Below are positions 54,341 to 64,000 of a DNA stretch of 64,000 nucleotides, one piece after another. Position 1 is the first letter of the stretch, and every line of letters begins with the position of its first letter. Below the pieces are notes generated by a model that was not told where the DNA came from, ran no database searches, and saw only the letters and a program-made list of their open reading frames with translations. Source of the DNA: Zygaena filipendulae (taxonomy: Eukaryota > Arthropoda > Insecta > Lepidoptera > Zygaenidae); the NCBI GenBank assembly GCA_907165275.2, contig OU015659.1, positions 9,156,501-9,220,500 of the forward strand, given 5' to 3'. The position numbers and the translations under genes were made by a program.

Positions 54341-55559
54341 GAAATGATTGTAATTATGTTATTTCTTCACTATATGCAAAGATTTTGGGCTGTGCGTTAT
54401 CGTAACAAGTAGTAGTATTTTATTAAATGAAGTCTAATAAATAAAAACAGGCGGAATGCCTTTAATATAGCTACGGCAGTTTGTATGAAAACTAGACCTT
54501 TAGACCCACCTTAACTGATCCCAGTCGCTTGAAGCTTGCTTGTGTCGTAGCAACGAAGCAACTTTGTCTCTTAATCCCCTTATACTCAAAGAAATACCAC
54601 CAACATTTTATTGTGGCGCCTTAACTTTCAAAATACTATATTACTATATAATTTATAAATTTGAATATAGGTACAGAAAATAAAATATATTTATTTGCAG
54701 ATAGAAACATGAAATATGAAAATAAAATCATACAAATGTCACTGTCTCAGCAAAAACGGGATCTTAAGTACTTGAGGCGGTTTTATTATTTTAATTACAG
54801 TACGTTATCACGAAAGTATCTATAGAAGTAAATATGATAATTATGAATGTAAACGCTCAACCAGGAAAGTGCCTGCGCCTTCTCTATACATTTGTATATA
54901 CGGCGGCTTATGAGTTTTTAATACACAAATCCATGAATATTAAAATATACCTTAATCAGGATCCGAAATCGTAACCACTCTAAATAGGAGTGGAGTGATG
55001 ACCACTAATCTGATTTGATAGTCCCTATTTATTTACTCTTTACTTAGGTACAATCGAATAATAAATTTTGAAAGGACCGATTGAACCATTTTGCCCGAAT
55101 GACAAAGGTTTTCGGGAGATACACTTACGTAGGTACTCTCAAATATATTTTTATTAGCTTCGTAATAACGACTCGAAACTGCAGTTTGTGCTGCTATAGA
55201 CTGCAAAATCTCTCTCGGAGCATAGGACACCGTAGGAATCAGTATTTTTATGTTCATATAAAAAACCGCTACTACGAAACTTTATTTGCACCAAACAGCA
55301 CCTTTGGGAGTCAGGAGCTGGGGGAAGAGTAAGGTAAGCTGTACTCATTTTTCATATACAATATTGATAGTGATGTCAAACACGAAATTTGTAACTTAGA
55401 TAGAGGTATTTTACATACTTACCTAACTTAATTAAAAAATATTGTAATGTTATTAATTAAGGTTAATCAAAAATCAAAGCAATGTGACAAAAAATAATCT
55501 ATAGAGTTTCGCATAATAACTACCCCTGACGATCCATCCAACATTAAACATGTGATGTA
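54341..55559. other. AT-rich stretch, nothing recognised
   Basis: Several overlapping 60-85-codon frames at 55033-55348 on both strands have no domain. Confidence 0.4.
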
Positions 55560-55850
55560 ACATGTTACATGAGCAATATGAAGCGGCTGATATTGCCCAA
55601 CAATCAATCTATAACGCATGCATGGCGCCAACCGCCTGTTCGATGGCTATTAAGCCTCTAACATCCTTTATTAATGACATCGAATCGCAGCTTCAATTGT
55701 CCGTGACGCGAAACAAGCCAGAGCGTTTGCTCTCTCGTTAAGAGTTATTGCTGTTGCTAACTACAGTGCATGTAAGCATGCCAAGCAGCTTGGCTGATAG
55801 CTTGACTTGGCTTCACTGATTGACTCATAGGTCTTCAATGGTGAAACTAT
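55560..55850. other. Low-copy, compositionally balanced stretch
   Basis: No repeat partner in the window. CGCATGCATGGCGCCAACCG, GCATGTAAGCATGCCAAGCA and CTTGACTTGGC occur close together. It may be a host regulatory element, but nothing proves it. Confidence 0.2.
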
Positions 55851-56309
55851 AGTATAAAAAATAAATTTTTTCGAAGATATTTTGTTTAAAAGCGCGTTGT
55901 CAGGGGTATTTATTTATTTATTTATTTATTCAATTTGGTAAAATATAATACTTTTACACGTCAACTTTCTTAGGTTACATTACGATAAGTAGGTACACTA
56001 TCATAATTATAGTTATTTATAAAATATGTGTGTACTTGCTTATTAATTAAGCAGTTGCAATCATAATTTTGATACAAATACATTTGGTAGTATCATTATT
56101 CATTATACACAATATAGTATTCAATATATTATTATTCATTATATAAATTATTCATTATATATAAATTAATTATTATACATTACAATAAATTACAATAAAT
56201 TTATATTCATACCATTCAATATAATGTCATTTTTACGCAATATCCATTAATATAGTCTGTATGTCTCGCTTGCACATCATTACGTGTGTGATGTCATTTG
56301 CAAACCAGG

Positions 56310-59300
56310 CTAAGGAACAAGCTGCGATAAATTGAAGAATTCGTTAACGGAGTATAGCGAGCATGCTATAAGCTTTTGCTTTAGCTTGTTAGTAAAAACG
56401 CGGTAGCTTGCGGATTCCTTTATATCGGACTCAATTTTGTTATAAACTTTAGGGCCGATCGTGTGAAGGCAACGATTAGACTTAGCCAGCCGTGTGGAGG
56501 GAGGACGGAGATCATTCCGCCGCCGCGTGTTGTGTTCATGGACACCCGCGTGCGTAGTGAACAGATCAGGGTTGCGCCACACGTATTTAGCAATTTCCAA
56601 GATATAAAGACTAGGAAGTGTCAATATGTTATTGTCCCTGAAAAGTTCTCTCGCAGGAGCATCCCAATCCGCACCAGCAACAATCCTAACGGCCTTTTTT
56701 TGGAGTCTAAATGCCCTATCTCGCTCAGCCGCGTTACCCCATAGGTCGATACCATAAGACAGAAGAGAGTGAAAGTAGCCGTAGTAGGCTTTTTTTATGT
56801 TATTAAATTCTAAGCTGGGACGCAGCCGGTTCAAAGAGAAGCAGGCCGAGGACAAGCGGTTGCACAAGCCATCAATGTGTGGGCCCCACGTGAGGCCTGA
56901 ATCCAAAACCATTCCTAAGTATTTTACTTGATCCACTTGCGGCACAGGTTGGCCGTTGCACATGATATGAAGTTTTTGTTCATCCGCGGATATGTTTCTT
57001 TTAAGATTAAAGTGGACTATGTTGGTTTTACCTATGTTTAGAACCATTCCGTTGGCCTCGAACCAGCGAAACACCTGTTTCATAACACTATTTAGCTTCA
57101 TTTGTAACTGTACAAAATTTACAGCGTTAACAATGATACACCCATCATCAGCAAACAAGACAAATTCCGCCTCGTTGGACGCGGTGGTGAAGTCGTTCAT
57201 TAACACAAGAAACAAATTATTACCCATTACTGAACCCTGAGGCACAGCACAGTCACTTAGCTCACATAGATCAGATACATGTCCACCCACAGAAGTAAGC
57301 TGTTTTCGGTTATTCAGAAACGAAGCAATTAGATTTTTAAAGTTACCTGAGACCCCATAGTGATCTAACTTGTCAAGCAAGAGGGGATGGCTGACCAGCT
57401 CGAAGGCCCGGGATAAGTCGCAGAATATCGCCGCGACGGACCGCCGCTCCTCGAGATGTCCCAATACTCTAGTGGTGACGTCACGTACCGCGTCAATCGT
57501 GGAACGCCCGCGTTGATACGCATATTGTTGTCTGTTTAGTAAGTCATTGCATCTGAAATACTGCATTAATTTATCACTTATTAGTTTCTCAAATAGTTTT
57601 GAAAATATGGGTATCAGAGATATCGGTCTAAAATTCTTTAGTTCATCCATTTTTCCTTTACCCTTGTATATAGGTTGGACTTTCACTACTTTTAGGTTAG
57701 AAGGATATACACCACTCGTTAGACATCCATTAATTAAGTAACAAATTATATCAAAAATAAATAGAGGACACATGTCGAATAAGCGTGTTGACATATCGTT
57801 TATGTCCGTAGATTCTTTGCGCTTTATATGCTTGACACTTTTTATCACCTCTGATATTGTGACTAGCTCTGACGGGATTACGTTAGGATGTTTATGTGTG
57901 TACTTACTTAGATAAGTGAGCGCAGCTGAGGTGTCGATGTATGCATTCGAGCTGTTCGCATCTACGTAAAACCGGTTTAGGGCTGCAGCCGTTGAGGCCG
58001 CGCGCTTCTCGCTGGTACTTTCGGATGATTTGCTTATTAGTATGTCTATAGGTGTGTTTGGACTGCCACCACTGTGCGTTTCATTTGATATGACTCGCCA
58101 CATGGAGCGGCTGATATTATCACTAGATTCTATACAGTTATTTATATAGTTTCTCCGTACATTGTACAACTGCTGGGCATAGTCACGCTCTAGAGAATAT
58201 AGGTTATTTTTTAGTTCAACATCTAATGGGGAACATGATATCAGTTTTTTAGTATTCATTAAACTTTTACGCGTATTCGCAACTTGTTCATTAACCCAGG
58301 TTTTTGCTATGGATTTGACTGGATATTTTCTAATCGGAAAATGTATGTCATAGTAATATTTAATTACATTTAATACACAGTTTAATGACTGGTCAGGATC
58401 AGGCGATTTGCCGAGAAGGCCGGACCAATCATAGTTACTTAAGCTTAGGTTAAATAGATCGACACTATGGTTACAAAATCGTCTTTTCGCAACAACAGTG
58501 TTAAGTTGGGTCGTTTTAGACATTAACATGGATACAACAACACAGAGATGGTCCGAGATATTCATATCATACGGCTTCGCATACAACACCTGACTAGCGT
58601 GAATATTAGTGTAGGCATGATCAATACACGTTTTAGTACTTTTACATATTCTAGTAGGAAAGGAAACTAGAGATCTGAGACCATTTGAATTCATTAAATC
58701 ATTTAACATTTTCGATTCATTTGATTTTGACAATAGGTTTACATTAAAGTCACCAACTATTATTAATTTATATTGTTTAAAAAGTGGAAGATTGAAGGTT
58801 TTGTTAAAATTTGATAGGAATGTTTCAAAATTATAGATCTCACCCGGTTTGGAGGGAGGGCGGTACACACACACTACAATTACTCCTACATCAATATATT
58901 CCGTTGCGCAGAGTTCAAGATTCGATTCCATAGCAGTTTCCATGATGTCTGTGCGTTCGATTGTGAGAAGTGAAGATTTTGAGTAGATGCACACTCCACC
59001 GCCGATCCGCGTTGTCCTACAGTACTTGGCAGTCAGTTTGTAGTTTAATATGTTGACAGCTGATATCTGCGATGAGGAAAGCCAGTGCTCGGATAGGCAG
59101 ACCACGTCGAACTCATCACATAGCTGTAGTTCACACTCAAGCTTGCGCGTCTTGTTTTTTAGGCGGTTTATATTTTGGTGGAGCACAGTGAAGTTAAGAT
59201 TTTTCGTTTGTTTATTTGTCACAATTTTGCCATTTGATTGCAAGAAACGGTTCGATTCCGAGTTACTTGCTTTCTTTTCCCGCCAAAAAGGGCTTCCATG

Positions 59301-59351
59301 GTGAAATCCTTGTGTTTGCGGGCCACACTGATGCCGACAAAAATGCGTCAT
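56310..59351 (-). CDS. LINE ORF2: endonuclease-reverse transcriptase
   Basis: 1013 codons without interruption. The apurinic-like endonuclease occupies about residues 52-280: LHQNINRL (58-65), catalytic Glu in LSEHW (88), CVYRPPS (161-167), GDFNVNLL (200-207), SDH (266-268). Reverse transcriptase follows at about 545-830: NFRPISLIPIFSKLFEKL, YQRGRSTIDAV, the first catalytic Asp in FCDLSRAF (645), CAVPQGSVMGN, the FADD motif (733-736), KYLGMVLDSGLTW. The C-terminal region (SLLSYGIDLWG, LQKKAVRIVAG) is typical of the group. No RNase H. The protein nicks DNA and primes cDNA synthesis on the 3' hydroxyl. The first 29 or so codons overlap ORF1 in another frame, so the true start is uncertain. All catalytic residues checked are present. 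Confidence 0.9.
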   Translation of the reverse strand: MTHFCRHQCGPQTQGFHHGSPFWREKKASNSESNRFLQSNGKIVTNKQTKNLNFTVLHQNINRLKNKTRKLECELQLCDEFDVVCLSEHWLSSSQISAVNILNYKLTAKYCRTTRIGGGVCIYSKSSLLTIERTDIMETAMESNLELCATEYIDVGVIVVCVYRPPSKPGEIYNFETFLSNFNKTFNLPLFKQYKLIIVGDFNVNLLSKSNESKMLNDLMNSNGLRSLVSFPTRICKSTKTCIDHAYTNIHASQVLYAKPYDMNISDHLCVVVSMLMSKTTQLNTVVAKRRFCNHSVDLFNLSLSNYDWSGLLGKSPDPDQSLNCVLNVIKYYYDIHFPIRKYPVKSIAKTWVNEQVANTRKSLMNTKKLISCSPLDVELKNNLYSLERDYAQQLYNVRRNYINNCIESSDNISRSMWRVISNETHSGGSPNTPIDILISKSSESTSEKRAASTAAALNRFYVDANSSNAYIDTSAALTYLSKYTHKHPNVIPSELVTISEVIKSVKHIKRKESTDINDMSTRLFDMCPLFIFDIICYLINGCLTSGVYPSNLKVVKVQPIYKGKGKMDELKNFRPISLIPIFSKLFEKLISDKLMQYFRCNDLLNRQQYAYQRGRSTIDAVRDVTTRVLGHLEERRSVAAIFCDLSRAFELVSHPLLLDKLDHYGVSGNFKNLIASFLNNRKQLTSVGGHVSDLCELSDCAVPQGSVMGNNLFLVLMNDFTTASNEAEFVLFADDGCIIVNAVNFVQLQMKLNSVMKQVFRWFEANGMVLNIGKTNIVHFNLKRNISADEQKLHIMCNGQPVPQVDQVKYLGMVLDSGLTWGPHIDGLCNRLSSACFSLNRLRPSLEFNNIKKAYYGYFHSLLSYGIDLWGNAAERDRAFRLQKKAVRIVAGADWDAPARELFRDNNILTLPSLYILEIAKYVWRNPDLFTTHAGVHEHNTRRRNDLRPPSTRLAKSNRCLHTIGPKVYNKIESDIKESASYRVFTNKLKQKLIACSLYSVNEFFNLSQLVP

Positions 59352-60075
59352 ATGATGTCATCGGTACGCCGATTTTAAACGAGCAATACATGTCGCGTTT
59401 GGACGGAATCAGTTCGGCAGTGAAGTCGGCAGAGTCCATCACCGAGTTGAGATGTTTAATGATGTCGCCCGTCGTTGTTGTTTTCTTGAAATAGCAGCCA
59501 TGAAGGTACCTCATCTGCTGAATCCCCTCCAACCCGGTGTCAGTCGCAGATCCACATACAACCATTGTTTGAGCAGATCGTCTAGGTCTCCTTACCGGCA
59601 CTTCGTTTTTGTCCATTTTCACATCAGTCACATCTGTTTTACTCATAGTTGCGAAGCTGACTGAAGGCAGCGCCGTTGTCATATTTGTATTATTTACTGT
59701 TATGTTTTCTACGGCTGGTTTTTTTAGTTTCATGTTCTTTTTAGTTTTGTTAGTAGCCAATAGTCCGATCGCTTTCGTGGCAGCAGTTCTTCTGGGATTT
59801 CCACTTTCGCTTGTAGATGATAATGACATTATCTTCGGAGTCGATGTTGGGACACATGAAACTGTTACACATTCATTTTTTTCTTTGTTTTCATTTTGTT
59901 CAACTACCTGTTCACTGGGATTGTTAATTTGCGAGGCTGGGGCAACGGCTTTTAACAAGCATATTTGGGCCTTTAGGTCAGTGATAACACTACACAACGT
60001 GTCAATCTTAATTTGTAGCGGCACAATAGCACTTTTGATTGCTTTATTTATATCGCTAGTGGTTATAGGCGACAT
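59263..60075 (-). CDS. LINE ORF1: nucleic-acid-binding protein
   Basis: 270 codons. Residues about 5-45 form a probable coiled coil (IVPLQIKIDTLCSVITDLKA). Residues 45-170 are Ser/Thr/Lys-rich and low complexity. Residues 171-263 look like a folded domain: VVCGSATDTGL, MRYLHGCYFKKTTTTGDII, CSFKIGVP, WPANTRISPWKPF. This pattern resembles the C-terminal domain that some insect LINE ORF1 proteins share with baculovirus FP25K-like proteins (recall, not tested). Presumed role: trimerise and bind the element RNA. It ends TAA at 59263-59265, 87 bases downstream of the first open ORF2 codon. Confidence 0.75.
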   Translation of the reverse strand: MSPITTSDINKAIKSAIVPLQIKIDTLCSVITDLKAQICLLKAVAPASQINNPSEQVVEQNENKEKNECVTVSCVPTSTPKIMSLSSTSESGNPRRTAATKAIGLLATNKTKKNMKLKKPAVENITVNNTNMTTALPSVSFATMSKTDVTDVKMDKNEVPVRRPRRSAQTMVVCGSATDTGLEGIQQMRYLHGCYFKKTTTTGDIIKHLNSVMDSADFTAELIPSKRDMYCSFKIGVPMTSYDAFLSASVWPANTRISPWKPFLAGKESK

Positions 60076-60214
60076 ATTGAACGGTCACACAAAATTAAAT
60101 ACGGAGCGTATTTGCCGTGTCACCGACCAGTCGGGCGTGCGAGCGAGACTGGGATAGGATAATTACGGCAAAGAGATAGGATAATTAATATATATATAGA
60201 TAATTATAATAATT

Positions 60215-60300
60215 TTCTGTTCCGGAATCTCCGCGGGAACTCTGAAATTAATGTGGATGAAACTGCGGAGAAAATACAGTTGTAAAATAATCTAGCCTTC
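60215..60300 (+). mobile_element. Helitron-like 3' end beside the LINE
   Basis: TTCCGGAATCTCCGCGGGAA, CTCTGAAATTAATGTGGATG, AAACTGCGGAGAAAATACAG TTG match the canonical end. On the far side of the LINE, at 55893-55907, GCGTTGTCAGGGG matches the mid-element CGTTGTCAGGGGTACAG in the same orientation, so the LINE probably split this copy. Confidence 0.55.
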
Positions 60301-60369
60301 TTTAAATTAACGTTGCAAGTTAGTAGTTGCTACAGGCAATTTATTTATCCTTATATTACTAGAACTTCA

Positions 60370-60600
60370 GTTACCGTGGCTTACAGTAGCGGAGGATGTA
60401 TTTTAGCCAAATCTAGCTACAGATTTCCTGAGGAACTCCAAACGACTGGAAACACATGGCGCAACTATATGGTTATTACCTTTAACCTTAGGTCTTGGAA
60501 CTCTTGGAGTTGGACATACGGTACTTATTATCCCGATACAAAGAGTTCTCTAAGGCCAAAGACGCGTATGAAATTGCGAGGAGAACAACTAGTGAAATAT
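60370..60600 (+). mobile_element. Heavily decayed Helitron-like element
   Basis: TACTTATTATCCCGATACAA, then AGAGTTCTCTAAGGCC, GTATGAAATTGCGAGGAGAA and CAACTAG followed by T follow the canonical order with many substitutions. The 109-codon frame across it is therefore not a gene. Confidence 0.4.
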
Positions 60601-62649
60601 AAAATACCTATAAAATCTACATTACCTGCACGGAGACGGTAGAAAATAGGTTCTCTAGTTACCTATATAATTTATTCAAACTAGCCAGAGTCTCGGGTAT
60701 TGAAAAAGATTTTATTCTCCTCCACTCGAAATGCAAAGCTTTCTTTGCCTCTCTTTGCCTTTTGCGTAGGTCATTGAATCGAAATTTCTTTTTGTTTTTT
60801 TTTTCAGCCAATTTTAAAAAGGCACCCATTCCAATTAGGCAGAACGCTCGAATCGATCGGTTTGCCCTCGTCTGCGTTACCTGTGACCCTATGGAAATCA
60901 GAAAAAGTTTTCGGTCCAATATAATAGCCAATTAAAAGTGATCGGAGAGAGTTCGTTAAAACAAATAGGTAAGTAGCTACCTAATGGAGCTTCTCTTTAT
61001 AAGCATAATTTTTCAAAATCCGAATCAGATTTTATTCCGAGAATTTAAATATACAAAGTTTAGGGGATGATTTTGTCTCTCTCTGAATTAAAAGAATGAA
61101 ATAAATAAAAGGTGGAGCGTTTGAATCATTTGAATAGATATTTTCTTGCACTGCAGTTGCTCAATTATTTTAAAATATGGATATTCTAAATTTTCAACAT
61201 AGATTGTGGTATTGGCCATTAATGTATGTATTTTATTAATTAAGCATGATACTTAGACAGCTATAGTGTAGGTACATTTGAAATTAGTATAAAAACTAAC
61301 CCCTTATGATCATGCAAGTCTAAAATTTTGTGGAACTTTGTATATTATACTGAATTTTATTTTTTGTTTCCGCGATTTGAATAGTCAATGTTTCAAATAA
61401 TCTCGCATTTTTTGTCTGAAATGAAAAATAGTTATGCTATGAGACAATCAATAGAACGAAAAGTAAACTAATTACATCCAATTATTATTTTTTTATATTC
61501 TTTGGCAGTGCCTGTCCTAAGACAAAACCTATTTTTCAGATAATTTTGACTTATACGCCCTAGTTGAAATGAAACGTGTGACAAAAACTATACAATTCCG
61601 CATTTATTCAGGTATGCGTCGAAGAGCAACGAGCACGCTGATCTTTTGTAGTTTTAATTAACTCAGGCCTATGTGCTCTGTCTACCTGCAAAGAAAAGGT
61701 TCACCGATTGCGCCACCTGGATAATTTAGTGGATTGGTACTGCCTATACACTGGTAGGTAGTTACGCCATAGTTAAAGAATAACAGAGAGTCGACTCACA
61801 TTCGATGATATTCGAGTATCGGTACATTAGTCACACAAATACTACTTCCGTTTTTATCATTCGTTTCGATAAAGTATCCGATAAAGTTCTGCACATAAAT
61901 ATAGACAATGGACTGTGTGTTGTCTATATTCAGCAGTAATTGTCTCTGAAATAGTCTTGACCACGTCAAAGGCTTGCAAAATCTTTGGAGCACCACGCTT
62001 TTGTCACAGAAAAGAGACAGATATTGGCAAATTCATCTCTTTTTCTCATTCTCTTTTTAGAATGTGGTCAATTTTACGAGAGTAATGAGTGGCTCAGTCC
62101 ATTCTCTAAATTTATGGATGTGACGCATGTATCGCAATACATATATGTATGTCTACTCCGATGCCTAAGCGAACTGCACTAAACAAAAAATTGATTTTGA
62201 TAGCTTTGATTTGTGAGGCTAAACCTCAAACGTCATTTTCATGTTGGAATTTTACGTTTATTCGTCATATCGTAATTTTCGTTATATAATTTATTTTTAT
62301 TTTTACTTTATTCAAAGCAAAAAACAACCAGTACAATTTATATTAGAATAACAAAATATGTATAAAGTACAATATGGGTAATTATACGGATTACATATGC
62401 TTGTGTTTTTTGTTGTTTGACATTCTTTCCAGAACTCTCTGATGTTTACATGCAAAATGTGAAATAGTATTTCCCATAAGTACTTCTAGTTTAATTCAAA
62501 TCTGTCCAGTTATTTTTACCTAATGTGCCTTGAAACAAATACATAGGTAATTATGTGCGTATTAATAAAAAAGATTAAATCTACGAAGTTAACATAATGC
62601 TCTCAGTCACGTACCTATTTAGCGCACTGTTTCCTTCTATAATTTTGAT
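60601..62649. other. AT-rich stretch, nothing recognised
   Basis: The 90-codon minus-strand frame at 60659-60931 is Lys/Arg-rich in its second half but has no domain. GTCTATATTCAGCAG near 61922 and a short hairpin (ATAGACAATGGACTGTGTGTTGTCTAT, about 61902-61928) are minor. No gene supported. Confidence 0.4.
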
Positions 62650-62822
62650 AGCTGTTCCCCGTGAACTTCGGAATTCCCGCGGGAATTCCAGGATAAACAA
62701 TACGCTATGTCCTTTAAACGCCGGACAACTTGCATGGAAAATTTTTATGGCGATGGTTGAGCCGTCAAGGCGTGAAAGCGTAACAAACAAACAAAGAAAC
62801 ACACATTCGCATTTATAATAGG
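62650..62822 (-). mobile_element. Helitron-like element, hairpin end eroded
   Basis: ATAGCTGTTCCCCGTGAACT, CGGAATTCCCGCGGGAATTC, TACGCTATGTCCTTTAAACG, GAGCCGTCAAGGCGTGAAAG, CGTAACAAACAAACAAAG, CACATTCGCATTTATAATAG. Confidence 0.65.
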
Positions 62823-62829
62823 TATTATG

Positions 62830-62871
62830 GATTGTTTATTCGAATATATATGTATATTCGAATAAACAATC
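62830..62871. repeat. Perfect 42-bp palindromic hairpin
   Basis: GATTGTTTATTCGAATATA (62830-62848) and TATATTCGAATAAACAATC (62853-62871) are exact reverse complements around TATG. It lies 8 bp beyond the 5' end of a Helitron-like copy. Confidence 0.85.
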
Positions 62872-64000
62872 TTGCTGATATTCTTTTTACTGTGGTTATG
62901 TTTTATTGGACTATGGTTAATTTTGTCAAATTAGGATGATTGGATCCCGTATCCTTTACGTCAACGGGCATGAGATGGGTTTCGATCCTAACGCGTGGAA
63001 CACTCGTCCGTTTGTGTGAGTGTCTATCTTCTGTGCAATGAAATGAATTAATTAACGTCCATTAGTTGTTGATAAATGAAGAGGAGGTTTCGTTTATAAA
63101 GGTTTTTTTGAACGCTCAACTTTAAAACAACGCCATAAGGAACTATGTATAAAAGCAATTTACCGATAATGTAGGTTTAAATTAAAAAATACCTGCCAAA
63201 TAGTTGATTTACCTTTAACAAGATAAACAGATACAAAAATTATTTTTCACCCAAATGCGAAAACAAATAAAATAAATGCACCAAACCTAATCAAATTTAC
63301 TCAAGCTGCTTTAAATAAATGTACTTACCTATGTACCTATACTTACAATATTGGCACCGAAACACCTATTAATAATTTTATATCGTATGCGACGAGCCGA
63401 ATAAACTCAATGACCGGAGCTCGGAGTGCGTACGAAAATACCCAGCCTAACCTAAAAGTTCTCTAGACTAACAATACCTATTTATCTGGGATCAGTTGTT
63501 TTCAAATTCATTTATAAAATTAACATAAACTCACGACGCGTCGTATCTAATAATTTTCTATGAAAACATGTTCGACTTCGGTTACGGTTTGTGGCATATT
63601 TTGATATTTATATTCATTTATTTTAGTAAAACTTTTAGGTAGGTAGCGAAAACAAAATAGGGTTTTCAGTGAGACACAACAAAACTCCATTGGAAAACGT
63701 TATTTGATTACATTTGTCTTCATTTATTTACTCTCTGTGCTCAGAATAACAGAATAACCGAACAGAAATTAAAAAATCCAATTAGGAAGAGTATCAGCGA
63801 CAGAATTGCACGTAGCCAGTGGTACCTATAGCAAATGCTACGGACCTTTGGGAGCCTCCTCACCTGTTAAAATCTATGAAATAAAAGAAAGAGCTTTATA
63901 ATATGTTTATAGCATATGTATATTCTTGGGATATACAGTTGGTTACGTTGGTTACGGATACAGTTCAGAAGAGTGCATGCAGGAGTGCAGCGAACCAAAC
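62872..64000. other. AT-rich stretch, nothing recognised
   Basis: GGGTTTCGATCCTAAC near 62977 resembles a B box, but no A box or fold supports a tRNA gene or SINE. Nothing else seen. Confidence 0.4.

Larger units (their letters stand above)
55908..60170 (-). mobile_element. Apparently intact two-ORF LINE (jockey/CR1-like)
   Basis: On the minus strand: a roughly 95-bp leader, ORF1 (60075-59263), ORF2 (59351-56310), about 400 bp of AT-rich 3' UTR, and an (AATA)n tail at 55908-55933. There are no LTRs. Endonuclease plus reverse transcriptase without RNase H, and a short tandem tail, fit the CR1/Daphne/L2-jockey group; the exact clade needs a tree. The 5' limit is uncertain: GATAGGATAATTA occurs twice (about 60155 and 60177) beside it. 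No disabling stop is seen in either frame. Confidence 0.8.

Noticed and set aside
56463..60157. Plus-strand frames of 60-182 codons across the LINE
   Set aside because: They are shadows of ORF1 and ORF2 on the other strand.
60313..60642. 109-codon plus-strand gene
   Set aside because: It overlaps a decayed Helitron-like copy and has no domain.
60659..60931. Basic 90-codon minus-strand protein
   Set aside because: Lys/Arg-rich but without a recognisable domain, in low-complexity surroundings. Not enough to call a gene.

Overview
The window looks like a non-genic (intergenic or intronic) segment of a lepidopteran (moth or butterfly) nuclear genome. The base composition is strongly AT-rich. 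No open frame has the length or character of a host exon. The dominant dispersed repeat is the short Helitron-like element common in Lepidoptera: one end begins near CCTACTAATATTATAAATG, and the other carries a CCGCGG/CCGCGG hairpin just before CTAG followed by T. I count more than 40 whole, partial or decayed copies on both strands. The species cannot be named from the sequence alone. No host protein-coding gene, rRNA or bona fide tRNA gene could be supported.

Layout. 0-15.5 kb: AT-rich DNA with scattered Helitron-like copies, a foldback MITE at 5.1 kb, a decayed unidentified coding-like stretch at 7.6-8.05 kb, a tRNA-derived SINE at 12 kb and a 550-bp hAT-type element at 13.9-14.5 kb. 15.5-23.2 kb: two identical 236-bp direct repeats with TG...CA ends, flanked outside by TAAT, which look like the LTRs of one 7.65-kb insertion. 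Its interior has no gag or pol frame but holds old repeat relics, a 5'-truncated LINE and a 68-bp minisatellite. 23-44 kb: more Helitron-like copies and several MITE families, including a three-member family at 17.3, 32.8 and 41.9 kb. 44.7-45.4 kb: a perfect 200-bp inverted repeat of retrotransposon gag sequence around a 227-bp spacer. 46.4-47.2 kb: a long-TIR DNA element without a transposase frame. 47.7-51.5 kb: a dense Helitron-like cluster, some copies with internal tandem units of about 94-160 bp. 51.66-53.76 kb: an array of 21 units of exactly 100 bp, each with a CACGTG core. 55.9-60.2 kb: an apparently intact two-ORF non-LTR retrotransposon on the minus strand (ORF1 270 aa; ORF2 1013 aa with endonuclease and reverse transcriptase), probably inserted into a Helitron-like copy.

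The genes do not form a host pathway. The only working unit is the LINE, whose ORF1 protein should bind RNA and whose ORF2 protein should nick target DNA and reverse transcribe. It is the only element here that looks able to move by itself. The other elements lack their own enzymes and would depend on RepHel, transposase or LTR-element proteins made elsewhere. The most interesting signals are the coding-empty LTR pair, the gag hairpin (possible small-RNA source), the E-box-bearing 100-bp satellite, and the repeated internal amplification inside Helitron-like copies.
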